In this document: positions 33,991 through 46,729 of the stretch, piece by piece
Position numbering within the stretch: the first letter of the stretch is position 1
How the letters are laid out: each line of letters starts with the position of its first letter
Assembly (NCBI RefSeq): GCF_018691265.1
Contig: NW_024881303.1
Span: forward strand, 10,099,777 to 10,163,776
Length of the DNA stretch: 64,000 nt
Direction: 5' to 3'
Source of the DNA: Tyto alba
Lineage: Eukaryota; Chordata; Aves; Strigiformes; Tytonidae
Made by a program: the position numbers and the translations under genes
The notes under the pieces: model-generated
Database searches by the model: none
What the model was told of the DNA's origin: nothing
The model's input: the letters and a program-made list of their open reading frames with translations, nothing else

Positions 33991-35315
33991 CCAATGTGCC
34001 AGAGGAAGGAAGCAAGAGGAAACAAGTTGTCACCTCTCTCCTGGGCCCAGACAATAGGAGGGCTTTAATAGGTGGAAATGCCCCTGCTGAGACATATCCC
34101 ATTGTCAGATCTCAGACTGCCCAAGCCTCTCCCTAGTTATCATTCCCTCTGGGATTTTTACTGAACTGGCAAGAAAATGGTTTCTTATCAGTCTCTTGCT
34201 GCCCCTGCCCAAATGCAGAATTTTGATGATATCCATGTTTCTTCCCAGGGTTTCCAGAAATAGGTGAGAAGGGCTCTGCAGCTCATGTGTACTCTTACAG
34301 AGGGGCCTGCAGCGTGCTGACAGCAGACCCGTATCCCACAGGCTGTGGCTGTGGTCGCCTTCAGGCTATGCATTCAGCACGTTGTGGATATGATGAGTGC
34401 ACCCTGGACACCTTGGACATGCTGTGCACAAATGGTGGAGGAGATTTCTATACGGTCAGAAAGCTCCACGTGTGCTGAAGACGTCAGATTTGCTTTGCAG
34501 TGCTGGCTCCAGAAGCTCGATGCATCTGGCACTGCTGCTGCACCCTTCAAACAAAAGAAACTATCTTGAGGATTATTAAAGGGCAACAGCCTTTCCTCCT
34601 GGAGCAGGAGCTCCCAAGGTTGGTCAGCTCACTCAGAGAGGGCTCCCTGCACTTAGGGTGCATTGCTGGTGTGTAGCTCGTTCACTGGCAAATTCAGTTC
34701 CTGGAAACATTCATGTTGGGTTGGATTTAAGAATGCCATTGCTACTTTCCAGAATGGGGAGTATTTTTATTTTATTTTTAGGTTTTGGACATTTCTCAGA
34801 GAAACATTTGAAGATGATATATCATTTAGGAAGTGAGCATGACCAACTTTATACTGGGATAATAGAAACTGATACATGAAAATTAAACAAAATATTTTGG
34901 CTTACAGGAACTACAATGTTGCGTTTAAAGCAAAGTGTCTTCAGAAGGCCCTTCTCAGCCAGGCACCCAGCTTACTCGTGCAGTCCTGGGGGAGGAAGGA
35001 GGGACACTGAGACATGGCAGCCTCCAAACCCCCTTCTCAGCCATGGGGAGAGCATTGCCCTTTGCATCATCCCTGTGCAACACATACATGGGGCTTGTTA
35101 GAGCTCTTCCTGCAGCTGAGAAACTGCATCACAAGTTTTCCCCTGAGCGGATTTTCACATGTCACTGACAAATCCCTCAACATAAAGTCTATTATCGAAA
35201 ATATTCAGCAAAAAGATAGAGTATCAGGGAGGAATTTCTCTGTCTTGCTGCATGTGATCTCTTCTGAATCATGGCTACTCAGTAAAGGCAAAACTTGTGG
35301 AGTTGAACAAGTTCC

Positions 35316-35378
35316 CCTACTCAGGGAAATCTCCCCATAGACTTCAGTGGGATTTTCACATGAGTAAAAGTATAGAAT
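35316..35378. repeat. Short remnant of an old amniote repeat
   Basis: CTACTCAGGGAAATCTCCCC followed by ATAGACTTCAGTGGGATTTT and CACATGAGTAAAAGTA resembles a motif found many times in turtle, crocodile and bird genomes, where a CCATTGACTTCAGTGGGA block is followed by a spaced GAGTAA. I recognise the motif but cannot name the family with confidence. Only about 60 bp survive. Confidence 0.45.
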
Positions 35379-38091
35379 TCATCCTTGATGGTGAAAGAGG
35401 CCATTCTTGTGTTTAGATATCCAAGTTTCATAAAGAAAGGCGGAATCAAAAACTGTTTTTTCACATTAGATGGTTTTTATGTGAGATCTACTGAGCTAAT
35501 TTCAGGAAAAACTCTGTGTGTGTATGTTGTGTGTAACCCTGGTGACTGACTGTTCTGGAGCCTATACATACGAAGACTTCAATCAAGATTAGTTAAAATG
35601 TAATAAATCTAAGTAGGCAGACATGGTCTGACCCAACTATTAATAGTAGGAGTGGGGAACTCAACAACTGCTGGTTGCTCAAAGGGCTTAAATGGATAAA
35701 ATGAAACAGAAGGTATATGTTTTATTATAGGGTGTCACAGTGTTATCAGATGCGTGGAAATCATCCTTGCAATGCTACTGCACCACTAAATCTTGCATGC
35801 AGGCTGAATGAAGAGGATTATTTCCAATATCCTTTTTCTCATGCTGCTGTCACAGCTTTTCCATATTTGACTTTGGGAAAAGAAGAAAAGAGTTTGAAAA
35901 ATGAAGAGTCGTGGCAATACTATGTGCTAGTACCAAATCAAATCAGGCCTGTGCTGCTCTCATTGGTACATCAAAAGAAGTTACCAGGCCAGCAGAAATG
36001 GCTCAAGTTCATTTGCAGGGGTCTGTTGGTATTTGGGTTTACATCCATTTCAAAGGGAAGAAGATGTGGATAAAGCATTTTATGGCAGACTGGCATATAG
36101 CATTTATGAATGTAAGAAAATAGGCAACTTGGTCCATTATGCCAGAAGGAAACTGCATTTAGACCTGGATTTTATTTTCACCTCTTTATTACTGTCTGCC
36201 TCCGGTTCGGACACTGCTTCATAATCTTTGCCCACCTTTAAACTCTCTTGGGCACTGGGGCTGCCAGCTGTGTGGCACAAGCACTTCTTCTCAGCATAGG
36301 CTTATTCAAGGGCTACCCCAATGTGCCCAATCTTGGTGTCTATAGGAGGTATCACAATGCTAATATAACCTGTGGTTTGGCTTGAAATATTTTAAAATAT
36401 ACTTCCAGTATGGCTCTCTGTGTGTATGTGTAGCTGGGATTAGCAAGTTTTCTGCAGATATTATTCAAACTGGTAGAAATGAACAATAGAAAATAAAACC
36501 TAATTGCCATTACTTTCTCATGCCTCTTCCAGAAAAATGATAAAAAAGTATTAGAACGTTGGAAGTGGGACACATTTGTTTGACTACAGCTATAGCACTT
36601 CCAGTAATATTTATTAGTGATTTCCAAAGTTTCCTATTTTTCTTTCAGCTTCCAAATTCATTGCACTATGAAGGATGGCAAGTCATAACGCTGATGGGGG
36701 ATTTTCCTTTTTGTTGGCACAACGTGAAATCAAGTCCCTCTTGCTCACATTTTCCATATGGGACTAGGATTCCGCTTTCTACTTAGTCTTCCAGACTTGA
36801 ATATAGAGCTACAAGTTGAATCCTTGATCCAGTGACCCTTTCAAATAATGCAACTTCCGGAAAATCTACTACAACCTTAGGAAAACCAAGCAATGGGAAC
36901 CAATGAAACAGTGGAAAACGTATAAATGTTACCTTGGAAAATGGGTGTTGGTCTTGAAAGGCGATTTGTTCACTCGATGGGCTGTATTAGATGTGCTTAC
37001 TGACATGACAGAGACCACCTGGGCTCCAGATGAACAGTGGTACAGGCAATTCTCTGTGGTACTACTGCTTGCGTGACGTGTTGCAGAGCAACCCTTACTA
37101 GGACAGCTCCATTCCCATGTATCATGGCCCATCACTTCTTGAATCAGAGGGAGTTTTCACATAAAGCCTTTGCTGCCCTCCCTCCAGCTACAACCACTGT
37201 CCAGGCCTGCCCATTATGCAAGGTCATGCAGAGATTAACAGTTCTCCCTTCAGCCTCCCATCACACAGGAGGATTAAAAAATAGTATATTGGGCTATAGG
37301 TGTATGGGCAGAGACCACCACAAGGTTCTCCTTCCCAAGGGGAAGCCTGAGGCTGGTCCGAATGCACCGATACCTGAAACAAGACAGGGGACCTTTCTGG
37401 GACATGAAATGACACAAATTGACTGTGTCCATGCTCCGTAGGATTTGGGACTGGATCTCCTTCGGGCCCCTTGCACTGACCCTCCAACACTAATATCTTT
37501 TACTTATTTTTTCAGCTCAAACTTTCTGCAGTAGCACCGGGGTCATGCTGTCACCGGTCAGAATGGTTGAAATGGAGGTTCTGCATTGTATGCCCTGGTG
37601 AGAATCTGTGGGAAGATGGAAGCATATGGGGTCATGCTCCGTGCTTCAAGGATAGGGGATGGCAGGAATAAGCAGTTAGAGAGGTTTATCCATATAATCG
37701 CTTGTATAAGGTCTGGTACGAGCCACACCATGTCACTGTGTCCCTCACTGTCAGGAACCATGCAGCAGGATGATCCCAGAAAGGGAAAAATGGATTTCCT
37801 CTTCTACAGACTGATGGGGATATGCTGTAGTGCCTGTACTGTGTTGGCTGACTGTCTTCTCTCTGGCCATCTGGAACTAGGAAAAGCAGCACGTAGCATG
37901 TGTGAAGGCAGATGATAACAGCTGAAGCTGGAAAAGAGAAGCAGAGAAAGACAGAGGAAGCTGTGCTGCCAGAATTTATTCTGCTAGATAGAGGGGTTTA
38001 ATTTATTTAGTAATTTATTTTTTGGAAAAAGTAGAAATGAGCCCGAAAGCGACAAAAGATAGACCTATAAGAAATACTGAGGTTTGTATTG

Positions 38092-38105
38092 AAAAAAAAA
38101 AAAAA
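38092..38105. repeat. Poly-A tract
   Basis: Fourteen A residues inside AT-rich unique sequence. Confidence 0.88.
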
Positions 38106-39342
38106 TCATTTAAAATACTGTTATTGATCTATTAAAATGCTTGAAATTACAATTTCCTTCCTTATTTTTCCCCTTTTAGTCTTCATTCCAAGTCCCTTTG
38201 TTCCTCACTTGTCATTCAATGTCACATAGATTTTATGATATCCGAGGCTGCATTTTCTTTTCAGCTTTCTTACAATCATCTGTTTGCCCGTGTCTCATTT
38301 CTCTTCTAGTCACTCTGGGTGCAGATCATCTGATGCAATTTTAGCCATTTGAGAGTTAGCTACTTACTCGAGCTGGTCTTCTGGGCTCATTTTACAGTGG
38401 GCAGGGAGAGACCCAGCTGGCAGTTTATCCCACGCTCTCTAGGAAGGGGCAAAAGGCTTAGCTGAGCTTTCATTAGACATCGAACTCTAAGACAGCGAAG
38501 AAAGAGGGTGACAAGACCTGTCATCTGTGACGTTCCAATAACTGCATAGTTATTGAGCTTAAAAGGACAAAAGGAAGAATAAAACAAAGGCAAGCTATAA
38601 TTTGAAAGAAAGAAAAAGTAAAATCAAAATTCTCCACTTGTCAGAAAAGGAGATTTTTTTTTTCAAGAAATATTATATTTAGGAAAATACAAAACTTTTC
38701 ACATAAATTCCAAATTTAGGGCAGAAAGGGTACTTCAAGAAAAAAAATACAAATCAGATGCAGTAAAATTATAGACGCTGTTTCTCTAAAATTCCCCAGG
38801 ATGGGGGTTAGATACTTCATGAAAGGTAAGAGACTGTTTTAAGCAAGAACAACCTCCAAACAGTTACGAGCGAATTTGTTGTAGACCACAGGGTGGATGT
38901 GCTCCGTAATTTGGCACATACACCGTCACAGCCTGCACTGCTGCAATGGCAACAGGGGAACCCAACACAGAGATCAGAAACCCATTCTATCTGGAAGCCC
39001 AGTGCATTGGCTATAAAAACCAATAAAGCCAGACCAGGTATTAAATTTATCAGAAAATTATCTAAAACTTGAAAAAAAAATCCAGTATTTTCTTTTTTCA
39101 AAGAAAAGTACATCTGTATAACTTTATGTGATATTTAAGTGCCTCTATCTTCACTTCCTTGTCAGCTCCATGCCCTCACTTCACATCTCTTCATTCCTCC
39201 CCATTTGTCTCAATCGTCTCAATTAAAACATGTAATTTTCCAGCTGATTTTCCTTCCTGAAATTTTTAACTCCCTTTTTCCAATATCCTATTAAAAGTCT
39301 ATCTCTCCACACATATATACATTACTTAATAAATTCGGAGGG

Positions 39343-39358
39343 AAAAAAAAAAAAAAAA
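39343..39358. repeat. Poly-A tract
   Basis: Sixteen A residues followed by GAGAGAGAACC. No retroposon body was recognised. Confidence 0.9.
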
Positions 39359-39689
39359 GAGAGAGAACCAGGGAATGTTATAAAAAACCCAAATAATTCA
39401 CAAATTATGGCTAAAGAATAAATGCGATTAATGCCATATACTTTTTGATGCCATGGAGGTGCTCAGCTAGCTAAAACCTCTGTCACTTTGGCCCTTCCAA
39501 GGGCCTGGCTCCATCACCTCTTTGCACAGATGCTTGCACATGCCATTGCAGGGAGGTGAAAACCCTGTTGTGCTCAGTGCATCCTGCTGCAGGGTGCTGC
39601 CGTGGCCATGAGATGTGGACTGGAGGTGGTTTGAGAAGGGTGTTTGAGCCAGGGTTTCAGGCTATGCACATCTCTGCTCTGTCCTGAGC

Positions 39690-39960
39690 AGATCTGACCC
39701 GTAATAATCCTCGAAATTTGGAGAAGTGTCCCCTGGAGTGGTGCTCTGTATGACTGCACCTTGCAGATACTGGCTCACCACTGAGCCCCAGCGTTACTGT
39801 GCAGTTGCACTGAATGGGAGCAACCTTCTTTCCTCTCATTTTAGTAGTAATTTATTCAATTGGAAATTACCCCGACTGGAAAATCAGTATGTCCCTGGCC
39901 TATCGGGGCATTTGAATGTGCAACCCCTTCTGCAAACAGAGGTTTAATTTACTTCCCAAC
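39690..39960. promoter_or_regulatory. Candidate conserved non-coding element
   Basis: ACCCGTAATAATCCTCGAAA near 39698 and TTTTAGTAGTAATTTATTCA then ATTGGAAATTACCCCGACTG near 39839-39878 stand out as low-repeat, motif-dense DNA. TAATCC and several TAAT cores are present. Short open frames cross it without any family match. Confidence 0.33.
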
Positions 39961-40209
39961 TGCTGTGAACTGTGGTGATATTAGCTGCACCAGTGTCTTG
40001 TATAATTATGACTGAGGTCAGGCTTTGATGTCTGCAAGCTCCTGTCTAACAAACAGGTCTTTTGTCAGTGAATTTGTTGGTAAGGCTGTCAAAAGGAACC
40101 ACTTTTTTCTTCTAGAAGCACTATCCTTGTGATGTGCTTGGGTCACCGTTATTCCAGGCTCATTGCCCCTTGTGAGCACTAACTGAGATGCGCAGACAGA
40201 ACCTGCGAA

Positions 40210-40285
40210 AAGAGGAGTTCTGCAGATGGGGAAACAGAGGCAGAGTGGCAGTGTGTCCCAAGGCAAAGCCAATGAGGATTTTTCC
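40210..40285 (-). mobile_element. Short MIR-type fragment, reverse orientation
   Basis: CTGCAGATGGGGAAACAGAGGCAGA (40220) followed by GTGTGTCCCAAGGCAAAGCC resembles the reverse strand of MIR (CAGATGGGGAAACTGAGGCA, then TTGCCCAAGGTCA). The match is short and could be a fragment of the L3-type repeat instead. Confidence 0.5.
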
Positions 40286-40739
40286 CCTGGTTTTGTTTGA
40301 CAGAATTGGCAGCCAAACAGTAATTATGGCTCCCAGGCAATGCTTTCATGACCCTTTCTCCCGCAAAGGGCTTCCCTTGGTGCTGACGCCAGAGTACAGG
40401 ATGGCATGCTGCTGACCAGCAGATCCAGGCTGCAATTTGGTGAGGCATGTTGGATCCTCCATGACTTCCCTGCTATTCTCAGCTGCCTCCAGACACTTTC
40501 TCCCTCCCTGCTACCTACCCCCAGGTCTTTTTCCTCACCTCTAGGCTGGTAAATCAATGTCTTTCTGCCTTCAAGTGCCTTTGTGCTAAATTCATTGGTG
40601 TTCATAAACATGCGAAGGCAACTATAAAAATGCAAAAAAAATGAATATATGTTAATGTATTCTATGATCATAAAACCAGAAAAGGGAGAAAAGAAAGCAG
40701 TGATTTTATCTCCATAGAAAGAATAATTTAAGCAACATT

Positions 40740-41250
40740 ACCAAACATAGCTATAGGACATGGTCAATGACTCTATTTCAGGTCTTAATCTCTGCATCGA
40801 CCTGCTCATAAATGAGGTATTTTTTCAACCTTATGTACTTCCCAAGCTGCAAATAATCTGCAACATCAGTGATTCCAGTCTCATTTATTTCCACCAATGT
40901 GACTTTATTTTTCAAATAAAAAGCACACTGCCAGACATTTTGCCTACAGCTGGAATAACATGCAAGTTGTTAGCTGTTAAATTCACCCAAGGGGAGCAGT
41001 TTAAGGTAAAGCAGCATTAGCCTGGAGCACATGTCACGGCACAACAGAACCCCTTGAAAATGAAAATTAAAAATGCAAATCTGCCCTCTGTGTCATATGT
41101 TATACTGTGTCACCAGTTGAGCCTAGTCTCTAGGCTTTAAACATTAAGAGAACAGCTCTGTTTGATTTTTTACTCCCAGGTTGATTCTTTAGCTCAGTGC
41201 ACAGATATTACTCTATCAAATAACTCCTGTGTAATTTGAACTACACTACA
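40740..41250. promoter_or_regulatory. Long AT-rich unique block
   Basis: About 500 bases without recognisable repeats, rich in words such as GCTCATAAATGAGG (a near-palindrome), TGCAAATAATCTGC, GCTGTTAAATTC, GAAAATTAAAAATGCAAATC and GGCTTTAAACATTAAG. GCAAATAATC and AATGCAAATC are close to POU sites. An 86-codon open frame (40760-41020, plus) lies in it but shows no known motif, and no splice or start context supports it. It ends at a 20-base T-run. Confidence 0.35.
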
Positions 41251-41264
41251 AGATTAATCCCTTC

Positions 41265-41284
41265 TTTTTTTTTTTTTTTTTTTT
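41265..41284. repeat. Poly-T tract
   Basis: Twenty T residues ending in TTTTAGAGGA. It bounds the AT-rich block at 40740-41250. Confidence 0.9.
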
Positions 41285-44200
41285 AGAGGACAACCTGATG
41301 GAAAGAGCTGCAGTTAGCAGGTGGGCTTGTGGCAAAGAAAAGAGAGCAAGGATCAATTATAGCCTTGAACATGGCTGCTCAACTATGTATCAGATAACCA
41401 CCAATTCTCTTAAAATCTGTCACTATCCAGCAGTTGCTATGCAAGGGTGAGTGTGAGGCTGCTTCGTTCACATTCGTAATCAGGCCAGGTGGGTGATGCC
41501 TTCTAAGGAGAAGCTGCAGGAGGAATGCATAAGGACCCAGGACGAACAGCCCTGTCGTTTCTGTCAGAATAAAATGTACCTGATGGCCCGGAAGCTCTAG
41601 TTTTGTCTGCAAAGGGTTTTTGCAGGGGGATCAGAGGGGTGCAGAGCCCCATCGATCTGGTTGTGACCATGTGCTGACTAACGTGGCAGTGGCCTGCAAG
41701 AGGTCATATTTTCCTCTTTTAAATTTGTGCTTACACACTGGCCTGGGTCAAAGCTTTGACAGCATGGATGTTTGGAAGACAAAGGATGGGTCTGATCTAG
41801 CAAGTGCTTGCTTTCTCTCAGACTCATCCCCCTTCTGAATATCCCCAGGTTTTTCACTGTATCATATGTTTCCATGAGTTTCTAAGAAGCAGGATTGTTT
41901 TTTCTCCTCTTGCCGGCACAGTTGCATGGACATCCTCATTTCAACACAGCCCTTAGGGGAGGGCACAAAAGCTAGTGGTTGGTTTAATTGGTCAGACAAG
42001 ATTATTGCAGGTAAATGCTTAAAATTGCTCCCTTATCTGTGGGGATACTTGCAAAGCTCTTTGATAAGAGGAAGAACATGCTGGTTGCTCATTTCACCTC
42101 TTGAAACGATCCCCTGAACCTGGTTAAACATCTGACTGATCCATCTGCCGCATTTATCTCATCAGATCTTCATGTTCACCAAGACAAATGAAACTCACTG
42201 CTTTATACCACCTCCTGCCATCTCACCTGACACCAGGTTTACTTGCACTGCTGGAACGGCTAACAGAAAAGAGACCTGAGAGCATGAGCTAGAGACCCAC
42301 CAACATTATCAGGTATGGAAATGGCTCTTGGGCGCAAAAACCTCACAGATCAGCTGTGCATGCACAGTCTGCAACACACCCAGGCCTTATCCAACTTACT
42401 GTGATATGCATTTGCCAGGATTGCCCAGAATTTTTCACTGGGCTCTCAAAAAGATTGATCAGTAGTCAAATCAGTGCAAGGGTGGATGGGCCTGGGGGTG
42501 AGGAGACGCATCCTTGGCAATATGGGCTCTCCTTTTCATGGGTCAGGAGCACTGTACCTAGTATGACTGCACCAGCTGGACCTTCTCTGTGGCACTGCAG
42601 AGCCCCATGGTCCTGTATAAAACTGAAGAGAAAGCAGCAGGTCGTTGAATGAATGATGGAAGTTGAGCAACAGTTAAAGAAAGGAAGGGGCAGTGGGACA
42701 CATCCTTGACAAAGTGTTCACAGATTAAGTTGTCCCCACAGCTGGGTGCTTTACAAATGCAGTGCAGAACAAAGCTGATTCATAGCTGTACTTCAGCAAA
42801 CCTTTTTAAATCATGAAACAAGACCATGAAGAAGACAAAGTCCTGCTCAGAGGACAGTAAAGAACTAAGGCATAACAAACACAACAAAATAAACACATAT
42901 TTTAATGCCATGAGACCAATAAATTCTTAAGTGTCAAGAAATTACTCAAAGATTAAGATAATGGGAGCTCAGGGACTTGTGGTCGCCACTGTATAATGGG
43001 ACAGCTGAAGTGAGGACTGGTCCCAGCTGTCCTCTCCATACTCCCCACCCGAGAGAGGTGTGTCTGCCGCCGAGGCTGAGCGGGACATCTGTCTAACTCA
43101 GCCGTTGCGTTCTTAACTGCACATGAGTCAAGACCCTTAGGTTCCTCCTTTTGAAGATGGGGTGTAGGTCCTTACATCTCTTAGTTGTGTATAAAAATAC
43201 TTACCAAGAACCAGACATGGAGTTACAGGGCAGTGACTCACAATTGCCTGTTATTTACTAAATATTTTTATGGTTTACTAAGCACTTATTACATTCTTCC
43301 GTGCTCTCCAACGGGAATTGTTGCAAACACACTTTGAGAAATGGTGTCTGTCCCAAAGCACCTGTAGTCTGGACAGACAAGACAAAGTGTGAAAGGATAA
43401 ACAGTGGGGCAGATGAGTTATTTGCCCAAGGTCATAGTGTTAAAACTAGGACTGGCTCTCCTGATGTCCTGTTCTCTGTCTTTGTTCACTCAGCTCTGAT
43501 GCTTTGTTATTCCAGGCTATAGAAAAAGTTAACTGAAAAATATGGCAGACCAGAATATCACTGATGAATGATAGAGGCTTTTAGCTTATGCCTATTCAAA
43601 GGAGTAGTTATTACAGAGAAACTAATCCTCAGCGTTCTCTGCTCCATGAAAACAAGTTGAAATGATTTTTATTTTTTCTCTTCTGCCACTGGCAAATGGT
43701 AGTTTACCTGCATGGGATGTGACATTCATTACAACAGTGCTTGACGTAGAAGCTGTTGCTGTCCCATAGGTAAGAGTGATATATCTGTGGCATTCCATCT
43801 CACCTGTGGCAGAGCAGAGGCCAGTGGCACAGGGATGTCCTCTAACAGCTGAGCAGGGCGTGAAGGGAGAGTCCCTTGGCTGCTCTCCCCAGCCACCCGT
43901 TTTGCAATCTTATCCTTAGTTCAGCCGGTGGTCAGTTTTGGGGCAACCACTCATGCTGTCCTGTGAACTCGGGGTGCTCCACACGCCTGTCGTGTCTCCA
44001 TCCCTGCTCTTTTGCTGGAGAGGTGTCGTTCGGATGTTTCGTGTTTTACCGGGAGGTGACAGCAATGTGTGCTCAAAGCACCATGAGACAAATGGACAGA
44101 AAGGGAAGAGGAGGGGATTATATCTGCCTCCTAGAAACCTCAAAAGAGACACTGAAAAAGCTGGAGCTATAAGCTAAATGTTAACACCTGCCTCTGAGAG

Positions 44201-45039
44201 CAATCTGCTTTATGTAGAATTGGAATATTTATCCTTGAAGCAGCTCAGCTATGCTCCTGAGGAGGAAGAGCAGAGAATATCTGGGGGCACTGTAAGAGCC
44301 AGTGAGCTCCGGGAAACAAAAATGTGTGTATCCTAGGCTTTTGTGGTTCCTGTGAAATCTTGCTAGATGTTGGAAATCTAGTAAAGTTTAAAGAACAGCA
44401 AAGGATCCAGATACAAAATGAGTAAGGATATGAGCCTTTTGCAAACAACCCGCATTTCAATAACATTTATTCCTAAAACAAGCAGCAAACAGAGTAGGCA
44501 CTGAGGGCTCACAGAGGTATTCTAGCCATGTGAACACGCTTCCTATGGCATTGACTCCTGATTCCCTAAACCCACAAATGAATGTGGATGGGGAGAAGGG
44601 AGGGGAGTTCTTGTGGGAAAGAGGAAAGAGGAGCACCTTTGCCTAGGGGTGATGTGCAACCAGATCTGTGGAAGGTTTCTCATCCTTGGGACTACTTTGA
44701 GGGTATTTTGGGTGGACACAAGTATTTGTGCATGCAGTGGACTGTGAGTATAAATTGAGCTGTAAGCGAGCCATCAAATTTCAGAGGAGCTGCTCCTGGC
44801 TGTGGAGGCCATGGACAGGAAGAGGTTTCTCCTGGGGGAATGGTGTCTCTAGGTGCAGACAACAGTGGGTCTCCCAAATAGGTGTGTGAGTGTCTGAGAA
44901 AAGACACATTTACTCAATAAGGCTAAAAGCACCATAGCTTTTCAGCCAAGCTCAGGGCAAGGTTGGGACCTGAGCAGTGGGTGAATCCCTCTTTGTACCT
45001 GGGAGATGAGCTCCTTCCCAAGAAAGCAGGAGCAAAAGC
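41285..45039. other. Non-coding region, no gene seen
   Basis: Apart from the L3/MIR-type repeat at 43320 I see only unique sequence. Frames do not exceed about 98 codons and have no motifs. Confidence 0.55.
43320..43475. mobile_element. Ancient L3/MIR-type repeat
   Basis: The series GTGTCTGTCCCAAAGCACCTG (43344), AGTCTGGACAGACAAGACAAA, GATAAACAGTGGGGCAGATG, TTATTTGCCCAAGGTCATAG (43419) and GACTGGCTCTCCTGATG follows a widespread amniote repeat. That repeat's usual form has CCTGCCCCAAAGAGCTTACA, AGACAAGACAGACAAAGGG, then GTGACTTGCCCAAGGTCACA and CAGGTCTCCTGACTCC. From memory I cannot decide between an L3 (CR1 superfamily) tail and a MIR relative, so the orientation is left open. The preceding TTGCAAACACA matches the usual TGTACAAACACA lead-in. 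Confidence 0.75.
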
Positions 45040-45380
45040 ACCATGAGCGACAGAAGAGCAGGCACGAGCGGACCTTCCCCAGCTCACACCCCTTGGCAGT
45101 GAGAAACCAGCCGAGCCGATGGCCCCGCCGCTGCCGCCAGCCACGTGCCAGCGAGCCTGCCCGGCCTTGCAGCCGTTTTATCATTTTAATTAAGCTCTGC
45201 AAACCAGAGCTGTTAGGACAGGATTCATGCCTCTGGTATTCGCTCTTGGCTCTGGTGGGGACACGCTTTCTGCGGCTTTCGGGTGCCGGGGAGGGGCCCT
45301 GCACACCATGGTGCTGGCAGGGCACCGGCGCGTGCCCGGCAGCTCTGCCAACCTCCCGGTGCCTGATTCCTGCAGGGTTA
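45040..45380. promoter_or_regulatory. GC-rich patch with CpG cluster
   Basis: CpG words cluster (AGCCGAGCCGATGGCCCCGC near 45109, CACCGGCGCGTGCCCGGCAG near 45323). A short AT-rich insert, TTTTATCATTTTAATTAAGC near 45176, contains homeodomain-type TAATTA. Overlapping open frames on both strands of 130-180 codons have no recognisable domain. It may be a distal regulatory element, but that rests on composition alone. Confidence 0.4.
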
Positions 45381-46729
45381 CTCAGCCGGCTGAAGCACAC
45401 GGGGCAGGAAGAATGAGCTCCCTCGGGGCACAGGTTTGGCTGCTCTGAGTGAGGTCCAAGCAAGGCTGGTAGCAATCCCACACGCGGGCGTGGGGTGATG
45501 TGATGGCCAAGGGACTGCCACAGCGTCCCTTGGCGAGGCAGGGACGTGGGCTGCTTCTGCTCGGCTCATTGCCATGGCTGCGATGCCTGGGCTCTGCCCC
45601 AGGTGCACACCGAACCGGGAGAAAAGTCGGGCTTTTGTAAAGAGGCACAGCACCATGTGAAGCTGTTAAATGTCCCCCTCCAAGGGGATGTGGGGGTTGA
45701 ACGTGGGGTTCCTTTGGACCAGACTGGTGCAGTGTTGCAGCATTTCTCATGGGGCATCCCACCAGCCCTCGTGGTCCCCAGCGAGCCCCAGCCCGGCAGG
45801 GAGATGGCGTGCCCAGGCCCGGCATGCCAGGGCACTTTTCCAGCCCCTTTCACGGGGGCCATACCTTCCCTCCCATGCCGACCCATGCCGGCTGCCCACG
45901 CTGTCTCGAGCGCTTCCTGCAAGCACCAGCCATGGTGCCAGAGAGTGCGATCCCCTTGGGGCTCTGGAAAGGTGCACGATATGTCCCCAAGGATCTTGGA
46001 GGTACGCACTCAAGGGCAGCCTTCTTGGTGGATATCTCAGCAGGCTGCAGCTCCAAGCTGGCTCTCCTTCGTCCCAGGATGACATGGAGTCACCTCTTTA
46101 GTGCCAGAGCAGTCATTTCAGCATTGTCCCTGGGTTCAAATGGGAAGGGGTCCTGCTCTGTGTTACACCCTCCAGAAGCTCCTCAGGAGCATATTTCTTT
46201 CTATAGGTGAAAGAATAAGGATTTTACTTTGTTTCTGTTTTTGAAAGCAAAAGTTCTCAGTGCAAACATTTAAAATCTAATAGCCTGACTAAGCTCTGAA
46301 TTCATGTGGTCACAAAAAGTGATGGCTTATGAACATCCGTCAAAACTTCAGGCACTAATCTCATGAGCAATTTTCCCCTTTCTTCTGTAGAGTCAGCAAG
46401 GGATGTGTTACAGAGACCCAGCATGTGCTCCTGCAAGGACGGGGAAAGGCATGCCTGTGGCTGGGCTCCAGGACACAAGGACCAAACTCTCACCATCCGC
46501 ATGCATTAGCAAATTTAGAGTAGGCATTTCCAGCTGAAGTTAGTGGAGCTCCTCCAGCTCTGTGCCGCTGTGACTGAGATCACAATTTAGCCTAACACAT
46601 TTCCAAGCAGCCTCGGTAGCAACGTCGCGGTGCCCCTTGGCACTGGAGGAGGCTCACGCGTGGCGAGCGTGCCACCTTCCCTCCGGTGCCATCCTCACCC
46701 CCCTGCGGCTGAGGGTCTGTGTAGCCTCC
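45381..46729. other. GC-leaning non-coding region, no gene seen
   Basis: Many overlapping frames of 110-180 codons occur on both strands (45.5-46.2 kb), all low-complexity and mutually overlapping, as expected from few stop codons in GC-rich DNA. No domain or splice pattern is recognised. Confidence 0.5.

Larger units (their letters stand above)
33991..39689. other. Non-coding region, no gene seen
   Basis: AT-leaning sequence with A-runs near 38092 and 39343 and the short old repeat at 35316. Between 36.9 and 37.9 kb several frames show weak, broken resemblance to retroviral pol, but not enough to call an element. GT-rich words lie at 35511-35533 and 36419-36431. No exon is recognised. Confidence 0.5.

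Noticed and set aside
36900..37900. Weak resemblance to a retroviral integrase-like region in broken frames
   Set aside because: A Cys-x2-Cys pair and a short downstream match can be imagined, but their spacing is too long for the family, frames are interrupted, and no LTR or primer-binding site was seen.
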